Positions 55,669 to 62,562 of a stretch of DNA of 64,000 bases are shown here, piece by piece. The stretch is taken from the NCBI GenBank assembly GCA_036271555.1, contig DATBAK010000026.1:82053-146052 (forward strand), given 5' to 3'. This stretch comes from Acidimicrobiia bacterium. Lineage in GTDB: Bacteria; Actinomycetota; Acidimicrobiia; IMCC26256; PALSA-610. The notes under the pieces are model-generated. The model saw nothing but the letters and a program-made list of their open reading frames with translations, was not told where the DNA came from and made no database searches. A program made the position numbers and the translations under genes. Numbering within the stretch: position 1 is the stretch's first letter; each line of letters begins with the position of its first letter.

Positions 55669-56229
55669 CTAGCTGTAGTGAGAGTCGCTGTGGCCGGCTG
55701 CCGCGCCGAGAACGGCAGGCGCGACGACCTCGACGGGCACCGCGGTGAGGTGCTCGAGCCGGCGGGCCACGCCACCGCCGACGAGATGGTGTTTGCGCTC
55801 GTGCGTCTCGCCGCCGATCACGATGAGGTCGGCGCCGTACCTCGCCGCGATGTGCGCGAGCTGGTGCGCGGGCTCACCGAGCTGTACGACGGCCCGCGCG
55901 TCGATGCCGCGGCTGCACAGCGGTGCGGCGACTCTGCGCTCGAGCCGCCGGCGCCGCGCTTGGAGGTAGGGCCTCGAGTCGATCATCAGGCTCGCGAGCG
56001 CCCACACCTCGCTGCGATGGACGGCGTGGAGCACGAGCACCGACGCGTGCCGTTCGAGTGCGAGCTGCGCGGTCCGGTCGACCAACGCACCGACGCGGTC
56101 GTCGTCGTCGGCCCCGAGCACCAGCGTCATGCTCGTGCCCCACGCATGCGCCTTCTCGGGATCGGTGACGGCAGCACGCGGCGGTACGGCCATGTCTGCG
56201 GGCGCGAATGGCTCCGGTCCGACGGTCAT
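55669..56229 (-). CDS. Universal stress protein (UspA) domain protein
   Basis: 186 residues with one UspA domain: strand MTLVLGADDDDRV, helix GALVDRTAQLALERHASVLVLHAVHRSEVW, and the ATP-binding end IGGETHERKHHLVGGGVARRLEHLTAVPVEVV, though the usual G-2x-G-9x-G(S/T) is partly changed (GGET...GGG). About 30 extra residues precede the domain. Start ATG at 56,229 with AGGGGAT upstream. It could bind ATP and act in stress response. It is divergent from the Rieske gene. Confidence 0.85.
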   Translation of the reverse strand: MTVGPEPFAPADMAVPPRAAVTDPEKAHAWGTSMTLVLGADDDDRVGALVDRTAQLALERHASVLVLHAVHRSEVWALASLMIDSRPYLQARRRRLERRVAAPLCSRGIDARAVVQLGEPAHQLAHIAARYGADLIVIGGETHERKHHLVGGGVARRLEHLTAVPVEVVAPAVLGAAAGHSDSHYS

Positions 56230-56254
56230 GTGTGTGATCCCCTCGTTCGCGGCT

Positions 56255-56300
56255 GCGCCATATAGCTGTAGTATAGCAATCATTGTTGTACGACAGTGAA
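56255..56300. promoter_or_regulatory. AT-rich divergent promoter region
   Basis: An unusually AT-rich stretch between UspA (-) and the Rieske gene (+). TATACT on the minus strand (from TATAGC..AGTATA) and TAGTAT/TATAGC on the plus strand are possible -10 boxes; TATAGC occurs twice five bases apart. Confidence 0.4.
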
Positions 56301-56324
56301 TGACGGAAACGGAGGACCTCACCC

Positions 56325-57152
56325 ATGTCTCTCCTCGACGTCGCAGCGCTCACGGTCCTGGCGGTCGCCGCGCTCGTGACCATTCACTTCCTCTTACGCG
56401 CCGGTGCCTCACGGCGGTCGGTCACGCGGACGATGCGACGATCCGCACCCGACCGACCCGGCGCGTCGGTCGAGCAAGCGGCCCGATCGGTCGACCGTGC
56501 CGGCGGCCCGACCGCCGCGGGCGAGCTCGCCCTGCTGCGGGATGCGCCCTTGACGAGCCGGCACGTGCCGGACGACGAAGCGTTGGGGATCACGCGCCGC
56601 GAGTTCTTCAACCGCGGACTGCTCGGAACCGTCGCGATCGCGCTCGCGGGTGGAGTGAGCACCGTGATCGCGTATCTCTGGCCCTCGAGCGGCGGCGGCT
56701 TCGGCGGCACAATCCCGGCCGGGAATCTCGACACCATGCTGTCGTTCATCGACACGAACAAGCAGCCGTTCTACGTGCCCGAGGCGCGCACGTACATCGT
56801 GCGCTACCCCGCCGCCGACCTCCCGGCGGCTCGGAAGTCGAACGCGTATCCCGACTTCATCCTCGCCGGCATGCAGCAAGGCATCGTGGCGCTCTACCAG
56901 CGCTGCACGCACCTCGGCTGCCGCGTGCCGTGGTGTCCGAGCTCGCAGTGGTTCGAGTGCCCGTGCCACGGATCGAAGTACAACCGAGTCGGCGAGAAGC
57001 GCGATGGTCCCGCGCCGCGCGGCCTCGACCGCTTCCAAGCCCTGATCCACGCGGGCAACGTCACGGTCAACACCGGCTTGCTCGCCGTCGGGCCGCCGAT
57101 CGGAACGAACACGACCGGTCAGGTCGCGGACGGCCCGCACTGCGTCGGCTGA
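56325..57152 (+). CDS. Rieske iron-sulfur protein (cytochrome bc1-type subunit)
   Basis: 275 residues. An N-terminal membrane helix (about 5-25), an 80-residue linker, then a second membrane segment with a twin-Arg-like RREFFNRG followed by [18 protein letters not shown]. The Rieske domain carries CTHLGC and CPCHGS, i.e. the Cys-X-His and Cys-X-X-His ligands, with extra disulfide Cys. It resembles QcrA-type proteins, which accept electrons from menaquinol. No qcrB or qcrC is next to it, so it may be an isolated paralogue. GGAGG eight bases before ATG 56,325. Confidence 0.92.
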   Translation: MSLLDVAALTVLAVAALVTIHFLLRAGASRRSVTRTMRRSAPDRPGASVEQAARSVDRAGGPTAAGELALLRDAPLTSRHVPDDEALGITRREFFNRGLLGTVAIALAGGVSTVIAYLWPSSGGGFGGTIPAGNLDTMLSFIDTNKQPFYVPEARTYIVRYPAADLPAARKSNAYPDFILAGMQQGIVALYQRCTHLGCRVPWCPSSQWFECPCHGSKYNRVGEKRDGPAPRGLDRFQALIHAGNVTVNTGLLAVGPPIGTNTTGQVADGPHCVG

Positions 57153-57172
57153 TCTCCGCAGGATCCTCGTCT

Positions 57173-57204
57173 CGACCTCGCCAAGAACCGAGTCGGCGAG
57201 GTCG
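57173..57204. terminator. 10-bp hairpin between convergent genes
   Basis: CGACCTCGCC and its exact reverse complement GGCGAGGTCG, loop of 12. It lies between the Rieske stop (57,152) and the stop of the lipoprotein gene (57,217), so it likely ends both transcripts. Confidence 0.7.
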
Positions 57205-57216
57205 GGTCATCACCGG

Positions 57217-57723
57217 CTACCGCCGCGCGAGGGTCGTCAGGGGCGTCCCGCGAGCGAAGAGCTCCAGCGAGAGCTGCGCGACGGACTCGCCACCACTCTC
57301 GTCCGCCTCCGGGCCGCGTGCCGTCGTCACCAGGAGGTGATAGCCGCCGCGCTGCCAGGCGCCCTGGTACGCGGAGGTGCCAACGGATTGGACGCGAACG
57401 ACGAGCTTCCACTGCGCGCGCTGGAGCACATGCTCGTAGCTCTGGATGGCGAGCCACGGCGTTTCCATCGGGACCGTGAAGGTGCGCGTCGTCACGCCGC
57501 CCCGAGACGACACCGATCCGACGGCCCGCATCCGGAGGAGACGCGGGAGGTCGTCGAACATCGCGGCGGTGGATCGCGACGTGTGCGGCGCCGGTTGGTC
57601 GGACCGGGCCGACGCGCCCGAGCTCGTGCTGCGGCATCCGGAGGAGAGAGCCACGACGGCGGTGAGCGCGAGCACTGGGAGAAGAACGTGGGCACGTGAG
57701 CTGATGAAGCCCGGTCTACCCAA
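57217..57723 (-). CDS. Lipoprotein of unknown function
   Basis: 168 residues, with a signal peptide ending in the lipobox LSSGC (Cys30). The mature part has a MAR/AxxRM-type basic patch and strands HVLQRAQWKLVVRVQSVG and GGYHLLVTTARG, a small single domain likely exposed outside the membrane. I do not recognise the family. ATG at 57,723. Its stop faces the Rieske gene across a hairpin. Confidence 0.75.
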   Translation of the reverse strand: MGRPGFISSRAHVLLPVLALTAVVALSSGCRSTSSGASARSDQPAPHTSRSTAAMFDDLPRLLRMRAVGSVSSRGGVTTRTFTVPMETPWLAIQSYEHVLQRAQWKLVVRVQSVGTSAYQGAWQRGGYHLLVTTARGPEADESGGESVAQLSLELFARGTPLTTLARR

Positions 57724-57781
57724 GAAGGCGACCGGCCGTGGACTCTTCGCGCCCGCGACGCCACGCGCCGCGGACGCGAAT

Positions 57782-57806
57782 CAGCCGGGGTGCTGCACCC
57801 CGGCTG
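57782..57806 (-). terminator. Perfect 11-bp hairpin downstream of tRNA-Val(GAC)
   Basis: CAGCCGGGGTG, loop CTG, CACCCCGGCTG. It is 17 bases past the 3' end of tRNA-Val, in its reading direction, and is the likely 3' end or terminator of the tRNA transcript. Confidence 0.75.
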
Positions 57807-57822
57807 ACCTGCTGTTATCCGG

Positions 57823-57894
57823 TGGGCCGTGCAAGATTTGAACTTGCGACCCCTTCCGTGTCAAGGAAGTGCTCTCCCCCTGAGCTAACGGCCC
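57823..57894 (-). tRNA. tRNA-Val (anticodon GAC)
   Basis: Cloverleaf on the minus strand: acceptor GGGCCGT/ACGGCCC, D-arm GCTC/GAGC, anticodon stem CTTCC/GGAAG with loop TTGACAC (anticodon GAC), T-arm GCAAG/CTTGC with TTCAAAT. Discriminator A; CCA not encoded. 72 nt. With the CAC tRNA at 29.3 kb it is the second valine tRNA of the window. Confidence 0.96.
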
Positions 57895-57940
57895 GAGCGG
57901 AGCGAGGAGCGTACCAAAGGGGTTCGCGACGACCGGCGTC

Positions 57941-58114
57941 CTACGACGACGCGCCGTCGCTCGCGACCGTGTCGAAGCGATCGATCGCGGCGATCGGGAT
58001 CCGGTGCCTCGTGCCCGGGAAGTTGCCGACGACGGCGTGATCGCCGTCGATCTCGCACTGGCGCAATGCCCGTCGTGGCGGCCGGACGATCGACGCGTAC
58101 GGCAGCGCTGACAT
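57941..58114 (-). CDS. Possible small protein, 57 aa
   Basis: Below most size cut-offs. ATG 58,114 to TAG 57,941 gives 57 residues, soluble, with alternating strands (ALRQCEIDGDHAVVGNFPG, HRIPIAAIDRFDTV). Third codon positions are mostly G/C, as in the real genes around. It starts ten bases after the stop of the 187-residue membrane protein, consistent with an operon. No family recognised. Confidence 0.45.
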   Translation of the reverse strand: MSALPYASIVRPPRRALRQCEIDGDHAVVGNFPGTRHRIPIAAIDRFDTVASDGASS

Positions 58115-58123
58115 CGCGCGTCC

Positions 58124-58687
58124 TCAGGCGTTGCTCGTGCCGCTCGGCAACGTCGTCGCCGGTCCGCCCGTGTCCTTCTGCGGCATGCGCTGCGCGAGCA
58201 AGGTCCAGCCGAGCAGCTGCACCGAACGGTGATCGTTCAGGTTCGCGTGCAGTTGGATGCCGATGTCGTAGGTGCCGGACGCGAGCGGTCCGAGCGCGCG
58301 CTCGACCTGGAACGGGATCGGCGGCGCGACGTTGTTCGGCCACGCGGGGAGCGACGCCGGCGGCATCGCGATGCCGTCGATCGTGACGTCGATCGCGACG
58401 GGGAACGACGCGCCGTTCGGGAACGAGACCGCGCCCGAGAAACGGACATCGAACAGATCGCGACGGCCGCGCGGGACGGTCAGCCGGAAGGTCGCCTTGT
58501 CGACCGCGACCGGAGTCGAGACGTCGATGGGCGGTTGCTGGTCGGACCGGACCACGACGACGGAGGCCAGGCTGCCGTCGGCCGAGCCCGTCGCGGCGGC
58601 GCCGGTTTTCATGACCGCGCCGGCGACGAAGCCCCCGAGCGCGCAGAAGGCGATCAAGGCCACCAGGCCAACGAACAACCGCCGCAT
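58124..58687 (-). CDS. Membrane-anchored extracytoplasmic protein of unknown function
   Basis: 187 residues from ATG 58,687 (GGGAG upstream). The N-terminal helix (about 4-28) is an uncleaved anchor or signal, and the rest is a single beta-rich domain outside the membrane: ATFRLTVPRGRRDLFDVRFSG, ASFPVAIDVTIDGIAMPP, GTYDIGIQLHANLNDHRSVQLLGW. This looks like an immunoglobulin-like or lipocalin-like sandwich. No catalytic motif. The longer reading to 58,732 is not needed. Confidence 0.75.
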   Translation of the reverse strand: MRRLFVGLVALIAFCALGGFVAGAVMKTGAAATGSADGSLASVVVVRSDQQPPIDVSTPVAVDKATFRLTVPRGRRDLFDVRFSGAVSFPNGASFPVAIDVTIDGIAMPPASLPAWPNNVAPPIPFQVERALGPLASGTYDIGIQLHANLNDHRSVQLLGWTLLAQRMPQKDTGGPATTLPSGTSNA

Positions 58688-58771
58688 CCCGCTCTCCCGC
58701 CCCTGCTCCCACCACGCACAGTAGCCAAACACCGCCCAATCGCGCCACTAGGAGCGCGAAAACTGCGGCCG

Positions 58772-58818
58772 ATCTGATCGATCCAGGTGACGCGGCGCGT
58801 CACTTTTCTCGATCAGAT
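58772..58818. promoter_or_regulatory. Nested symmetric palindrome upstream of the SDR gene
   Basis: A 47-bp element with exact two-tier symmetry: ATCTGATCGA, five bases, GTGACGCG, one base, CGCGTCAC, five bases, TCGATCAGAT. Both arms pair perfectly. It is about 95 bp before the SDR start (58,912) and 85 bp before the divergent gene start, so it is either a protein-binding operator or a stable hairpin. Confidence 0.75.
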
Positions 58819-58911
58819 GCCCCCGGCCACCTCGCGATCCGCATGGTGGCGCGGGGTCGGGGATTCGGCGGCGCGCCGTAGCATCCGGGCGCTCGCGAAC
58901 GAGGGGGACGC

Positions 58912-59706
58912 ATGGGGTTGCTCGACGGACACCGGGCGGTCGTGACGGGCGGCGCGTCCGGCATCGGCGCGCAGACCGCGCGCCGCATGACCGAGGAAGG
59001 CGCACGCGTCGCGCTCCTCGACATCAACGGCGACGGAGCCGAGACGCTCGCGAAGGAGCTCGACGGCCTCGCCTACCAGGTCGACGTCACCGACTTCCAC
59101 GCCGTGCAGGCCGCGGTCGACGACGCGCACGCGCAGCTCGACGGGCTGTCGCTCCTCTTCAACAACGCGGGCGGCAGCAACATCATGAACATCCACCAGT
59201 GGGACGTCGACGAGTGGAAGCGCATCGTCGACCTCAACCTCAACGGGGTCTTCCACGGCTTCAAGGCCGCGGTGCCGCACATCCTCGCCGGCGGTGGCGG
59301 CGCGATCGTCAGCACTGCGTCGATCTCGGGCACGCGACCGTCGGCCGGCGAAGCGCCCTACTCCGCGGCGAAGGCCGCGGTCGTCGCGCTCACCGCGAAC
59401 GCGGCGCTCGAGTACGCGCCGACGATCCGCGCGAACTCGGTGTCGCCCGGCATGATCCACACGCCGCTGACCGAGTTGCTCCTCGTCGAGCAGGGTCTCG
59501 GCGAACGGGAGCGCATGATCGACAAGACGCCGCTCGCCCGCGTCGGCGCGCCGGACGACATCGCCGGCGTCGTCGTGTTCCTCTGCTCCGATCTCGCCAA
59601 GTTCGTCACCGGCCAGAACATCGTGATCGACGGCGGGATGACCCTCCACGGCGCGGGCATGGACGGCGTCCTCGGCCGGGCCCGCGACAAGTTCGGCCTG
59701 CAGTAG
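58912..59706 (+). CDS. SDR family NAD(P)-dependent oxidoreductase
   Basis: 264-residue classical short-chain dehydrogenase. The cofactor motif TGGASGIGAQTA (12-23), NNAGG (84-88), and the active site S137-Y150-K154 (STASISG and APYSAAK) are complete. LLDINGDG after strand 2 suggests NAD preference. ATG at 58,912 with GAGGGGG upstream. Substrate unknown; such enzymes are common in actinobacterial steroid and fatty-alcohol metabolism. Confidence 0.93.
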   Translation: MGLLDGHRAVVTGGASGIGAQTARRMTEEGARVALLDINGDGAETLAKELDGLAYQVDVTDFHAVQAAVDDAHAQLDGLSLLFNNAGGSNIMNIHQWDVDEWKRIVDLNLNGVFHGFKAAVPHILAGGGGAIVSTASISGTRPSAGEAPYSAAKAAVVALTANAALEYAPTIRANSVSPGMIHTPLTELLLVEQGLGERERMIDKTPLARVGAPDDIAGVVVFLCSDLAKFVTGQNIVIDGGMTLHGAGMDGVLGRARDKFGLQ

Positions 59707-59788
59707 CCGACGCTTGGCGGGGGCCTCACAGTCTCCTGACAAACCGGGGCGACACTCGACTCATCCCCCAGAGCAAAGGCGTCCCCGA

Positions 59789-60514
59789 ATGATCAAGAAG
59801 GTTCTTGCCACGTTCGTCACCGCCGCGGTGGTCGGAGCGGGCGGACTCGCGGTGGCCTCGGCGGCGACGCCGGGCCCGTCGAGCTCGGCCCCGACCACCG
59901 CCGCGACCGCGGCCGGCCACCCCAAGGCGCGACTCGGGCTCCGCAAGCTCGGCTTCGAGACCGCGGCGAAGACGATCGGCCTCTCCCCCGCCGATCTGCT
60001 GAAGGCGATGAAGGGCGGCCACACGATCGCCGCCGTCGCGGCCGACCACCACGTCGCCGAGTCGACCGTCGTCAGCGCGGTCGAGACCGCGCTCGACCAC
60101 GCGGTCCAGCAGGCCGAGGCGAACGGCAAGATCACGGGTGCGCAGGAAACCAAGATCGAGCAGGGCATCGCGAAGCGCGTGCCGAAGCTCGTCGAGGCGA
60201 AGCCGGGCGCGCTCATCCGGCACCGTGTGGTGCGCGGCGCGGTCGACGTGTCGGCGAAGACGATCGGAGTCACGACGGACAGCCTGCGCCAGTCGCTCGC
60301 GAGTGGTCAGAGCGTGGCCGACGTCGCGAACGCGCACCATGTGCAGCCGCAGACGGTCGTCGACGCGCTCGTGAAGGCGGGCGACACGCGCGTCGACGCG
60401 CTCACGTCGCACCACCGCATCTCCTCGGCTCGCGCCGCGAAGCTGAAGGCTCGCCTGCCGCAGCTCGCGCAGCGCTTCGTGAACCGCACGCGCGGTTCCG
60501 AGCAGTCGTCGTAG
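59789..60514 (+). CDS. Secreted helical protein with internal duplication
   Basis: 241 residues: Sec signal (about 1-27, ending in ASAAT), a Ser/Ala/Thr linker to residue 45, then two homologous halves. Half 1 (about 56-135) begins AAKTIGLSPADLLKAMKGGHTIAAVAADHHV and ends KIEQGIAKRVPKLVE; half 2 (about 152-232) begins VSAKTIGVTTDSLRQSLASGQSVADVANAHHV and ends ARLPQLAQRFV. Each half is a helical unit with a G-x-T/S-xx-xVAxxHHV motif. This is a clear internal duplication of an unrecognised extracellular domain. Confidence 0.82.
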   Translation: MIKKVLATFVTAAVVGAGGLAVASAATPGPSSSAPTTAATAAGHPKARLGLRKLGFETAAKTIGLSPADLLKAMKGGHTIAAVAADHHVAESTVVSAVETALDHAVQQAEANGKITGAQETKIEQGIAKRVPKLVEAKPGALIRHRVVRGAVDVSAKTIGVTTDSLRQSLASGQSVADVANAHHVQPQTVVDALVKAGDTRVDALTSHHRISSARAAKLKARLPQLAQRFVNRTRGSEQSS

Positions 60515-60534
60515 CCGGCGCTGGTTCCCGCAAG

Positions 60535-60614
60535 GTCGGGCGGGTCGCTTCGCGGCCCGCCCGACTCGCGCGCGGAGGCGTCAGGAGCGGCGAGCGCAGC
60601 GAGCGCGACCAGAG
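60535..60614 (+). repeat. Intergenic stem-loop element copy 9 (reference copy)
   Basis: The best-preserved copy: GTCGGGCGGGTCG (60,535-60,547), loop CTTCG, CGGCCCGCCCGAC (60,553-60,565), 13 pairs including one T-G wobble. The tail is GGAGGCGTCAGGAGCGGCG then AGCGCAGCGAGCGCGACCAG. It lies between the secreted protein and the P450 gene, which converge. Confidence 0.82.
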
Positions 60615-60663
60615 AACGCAGGTCTCGCCGTTTCTCGCGCGCGGTTCTCGCGTGCGGGCGGGT

Positions 60664-61884
60664 TCAGACCGACGGCGTGAAGACCACCGGCACCGCGTCG
60701 TACGCTCGCGAGAACGCGGCGGGCACGATGCGCGGCTGCGCGCCGGGCGCGAGCTGCATGTCGGGCAGTCGCCGCAGCAACTCCTCGAACATCACGCGGA
60801 TCTCGAGGCGCGCGAGCGACGCACCGAGACAGAAGTGCGTGCCGAACCCGAACGCGACATGCAGGTTGTGGTCGCGCATGACGTCGAAGCGGTCGGGCTC
60901 AGTGAAGACGCGCTCGTCGCGGTTCGCCGACGCGTACATCAGCAACAGCTCGTCGCCGGCCTTGATCTCGGCGCCGTGCAGCTCGTGATCCTCCGTCGCG
61001 GTGCGCGCCATGTTCAGCAGCGGCGACACCCAGCGGATGATCTCCTCGACGCCGGTGGTCGCGAGGATCGACGGGTCGTCGCGCAGCTTCGCGTGCTGGT
61101 CGGGATGCTCGCTGAGCGCGACACACGTGGTGCCGATCACCGATCGCGTCGTCTCGGCACCACCGTCGAGCACGAGCAGCGCCTCGCTCACGAGCTCGTC
61201 GTCGGTCATGCGCCGGCGCGTGCCGTCGGGCCAGTCGAGCTCCTCGTGCGCCCACACCGAGATGAGGTCGTCGCGCGGCTCGTGTCGGCGCGCCTGCACG
61301 AGCGCCATCGTCTCGACCGCGAACTCGAGCACCGCCTCGATCGTGCGCCCGGTCGTCTCCGGTGGCGAGCCGTCGACGGGATACTGCCCGCCGTCGTGCA
61401 TCGTGAACTCCGACCACTCCCGACACTTGTCCCAGAGCTCGGGCGGAAAGCCGAGCTTCCGCCCGATCACCGACGCGGGAAACGGCGCCGCGAGGTCGCG
61501 CACGACATCGCACTCGCCGCGCGGCGCGACGCGATCGACGAGGTGGGTGGCGACCGCGCGCACGTCGCTCTCGTTCTGCTTCACCGCGCGCGGCGTGAAG
61601 CGGCGCGCGACGAGGCGACGGCGAGCTTGGTGGACGGGATCGTCGCTGTCGATCATCGACTGCTGCGGATCGACCTTCGGTCGGGAGCCGCGCGCGGAGC
61701 TGTAGCGCGCGGGGTGCTTCTCGATCTCGACGATGTCGTCGTACCGACTGATGCCCCAGATCCCGTTCGCTTCGTCGCGGTACACGGGATGCTCGTCGCG
61801 CAACCACCGGTACACCGACCACGGATCGCCCGCGTAGAACGCGCCGTCGAGAAGGTTGACGCGACGCAGCTCGGTCTGGGTCAC
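60664..61884 (-). CDS. Cytochrome P450, CYP125/142-like
   Basis: 406-residue soluble P450. Heme ligand Cys352 in FGFGTHFCLGASLARLE; I-helix LDGGAETTRS (239-248) with Gly-Glu-Thr-Thr in place of AGxDTT; ExxR as EIIR (281-284). The start region (NLLDGAFYAGDPWSVYRWLRDEHPVYRDEANGIW) and the end (MPVVFTPS-like) resemble mycobacterial CYP142/CYP125, which hydroxylate the cholesterol side chain. Start GTG at 61,884; the frame open to 62,307 overlaps the divergent glutathione peroxidase. Steroid substrate is an inference from similarity. Confidence 0.92.
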   Translation of the reverse strand: MTQTELRRVNLLDGAFYAGDPWSVYRWLRDEHPVYRDEANGIWGISRYDDIVEIEKHPARYSSARGSRPKVDPQQSMIDSDDPVHQARRRLVARRFTPRAVKQNESDVRAVATHLVDRVAPRGECDVVRDLAAPFPASVIGRKLGFPPELWDKCREWSEFTMHDGGQYPVDGSPPETTGRTIEAVLEFAVETMALVQARRHEPRDDLISVWAHEELDWPDGTRRRMTDDELVSEALLVLDGGAETTRSVIGTTCVALSEHPDQHAKLRDDPSILATTGVEEIIRWVSPLLNMARTATEDHELHGAEIKAGDELLLMYASANRDERVFTEPDRFDVMRDHNLHVAFGFGTHFCLGASLARLEIRVMFEELLRRLPDMQLAPGAQPRIVPAAFSRAYDAVPVVFTPSV

Positions 61885-61953
61885 GGTGGGCAAGAGTACG
61901 GTGTGCCCCCGCCGCGTTCGACTGCCGCGGCCCGCCGCCCCGATGGAGGATTC

Positions 61954-62436
61954 ATGTCCGTCTACGAGACTTCGATCGCCACGCTCGACGGCAAGCCCGG
62001 ACTCCTCGAGGGCGAGGACGGCAAGGTCACGCTGATGGTGAACGTCGCGTCGAAGTGCGGGCTCACGCCGCAGTACACCGGGCTCGAGCACCTGCAGGAG
62101 AAGTACGCGGAACGCGGCTTCGACGTCGTCGGCTTCCCGTGCAACCAGTTCGGCGAGCAGGAGCCGGGTTCGGCCGAGGAGATCGCGACGTTCTGCAGCA
62201 CGACCTACGGCGTCACGTTCCCGATGTCGGAGAAGATCGAGGTGAACGGCGACGGCCGCCACCCGCTGTACCAGCAGCTCACGCCGGTCGCCGACGGCGA
62301 GGGCCACACCGGCGACATCCGCTGGAACTTCGAGAAGTTCCTCGTCGGCAGGGACGGCAACGTGATCTCGCGCTTCAGCCCGATGGTCGACCCCGAGGCG
62401 CCCGAGGTCGTCGAGGCGATCGAAAAGGCCCTCTGA
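61954..62436 (+). CDS. Glutathione peroxidase family (thiol peroxidase) protein
   Basis: 160-residue Gpx with peroxidatic Cys35 (NVASKCGLTPQ), Gln69 (FGEQEPG), and WNF (124-126), and a second Cys81 likely acting as resolving cysteine, so thioredoxin (or a mycothiol/mycoredoxin system) rather than glutathione is the probable reductant. It reduces organic or hydrogen peroxides. ATG at 61,954 with GGAGG eight bases upstream. It is divergent from the P450. Confidence 0.95.
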   Translation: MSVYETSIATLDGKPGLLEGEDGKVTLMVNVASKCGLTPQYTGLEHLQEKYAERGFDVVGFPCNQFGEQEPGSAEEIATFCSTTYGVTFPMSEKIEVNGDGRHPLYQQLTPVADGEGHTGDIRWNFEKFLVGRDGNVISRFSPMVDPEAPEVVEAIEKAL

Positions 62437-62486
62437 CCTCGACCGGTACCCCGGTGACGAGCCGCCTTGCTATCGTCGCCGGTCAC

Positions 62487-62562
62487 GCGGACGTGGCTCA
62501 GCTGGTAGAGCATCACCTTGCCAAGGTGAGGGTCGCGGGTTCGAATCCCGTCGTCCGCTCCA
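62487..62562 (+). tRNA. tRNA-Gly (anticodon GCC)
   Basis: Acceptor GCGGACG/CGTCCGC, D-arm GCTC/GAGC, anticodon stem TCACC/GGTGA with loop TTGCCAA (anticodon GCC), T-arm CGGG/CCCG with TTCGAAT, and encoded CCA at 62,560-62,562. Its 3' half lies inside the reading frame of the integrase, the usual attachment-site arrangement. Confidence 0.97.

Noticed and set aside
57890..57915. GAGCGGAGCGAGGAGCG next to tRNA-Val as another copy of the dispersed element
   Set aside because: It is short and lacks both the stem-loop and the GCGACCA end; similar short runs are expected in this base composition.
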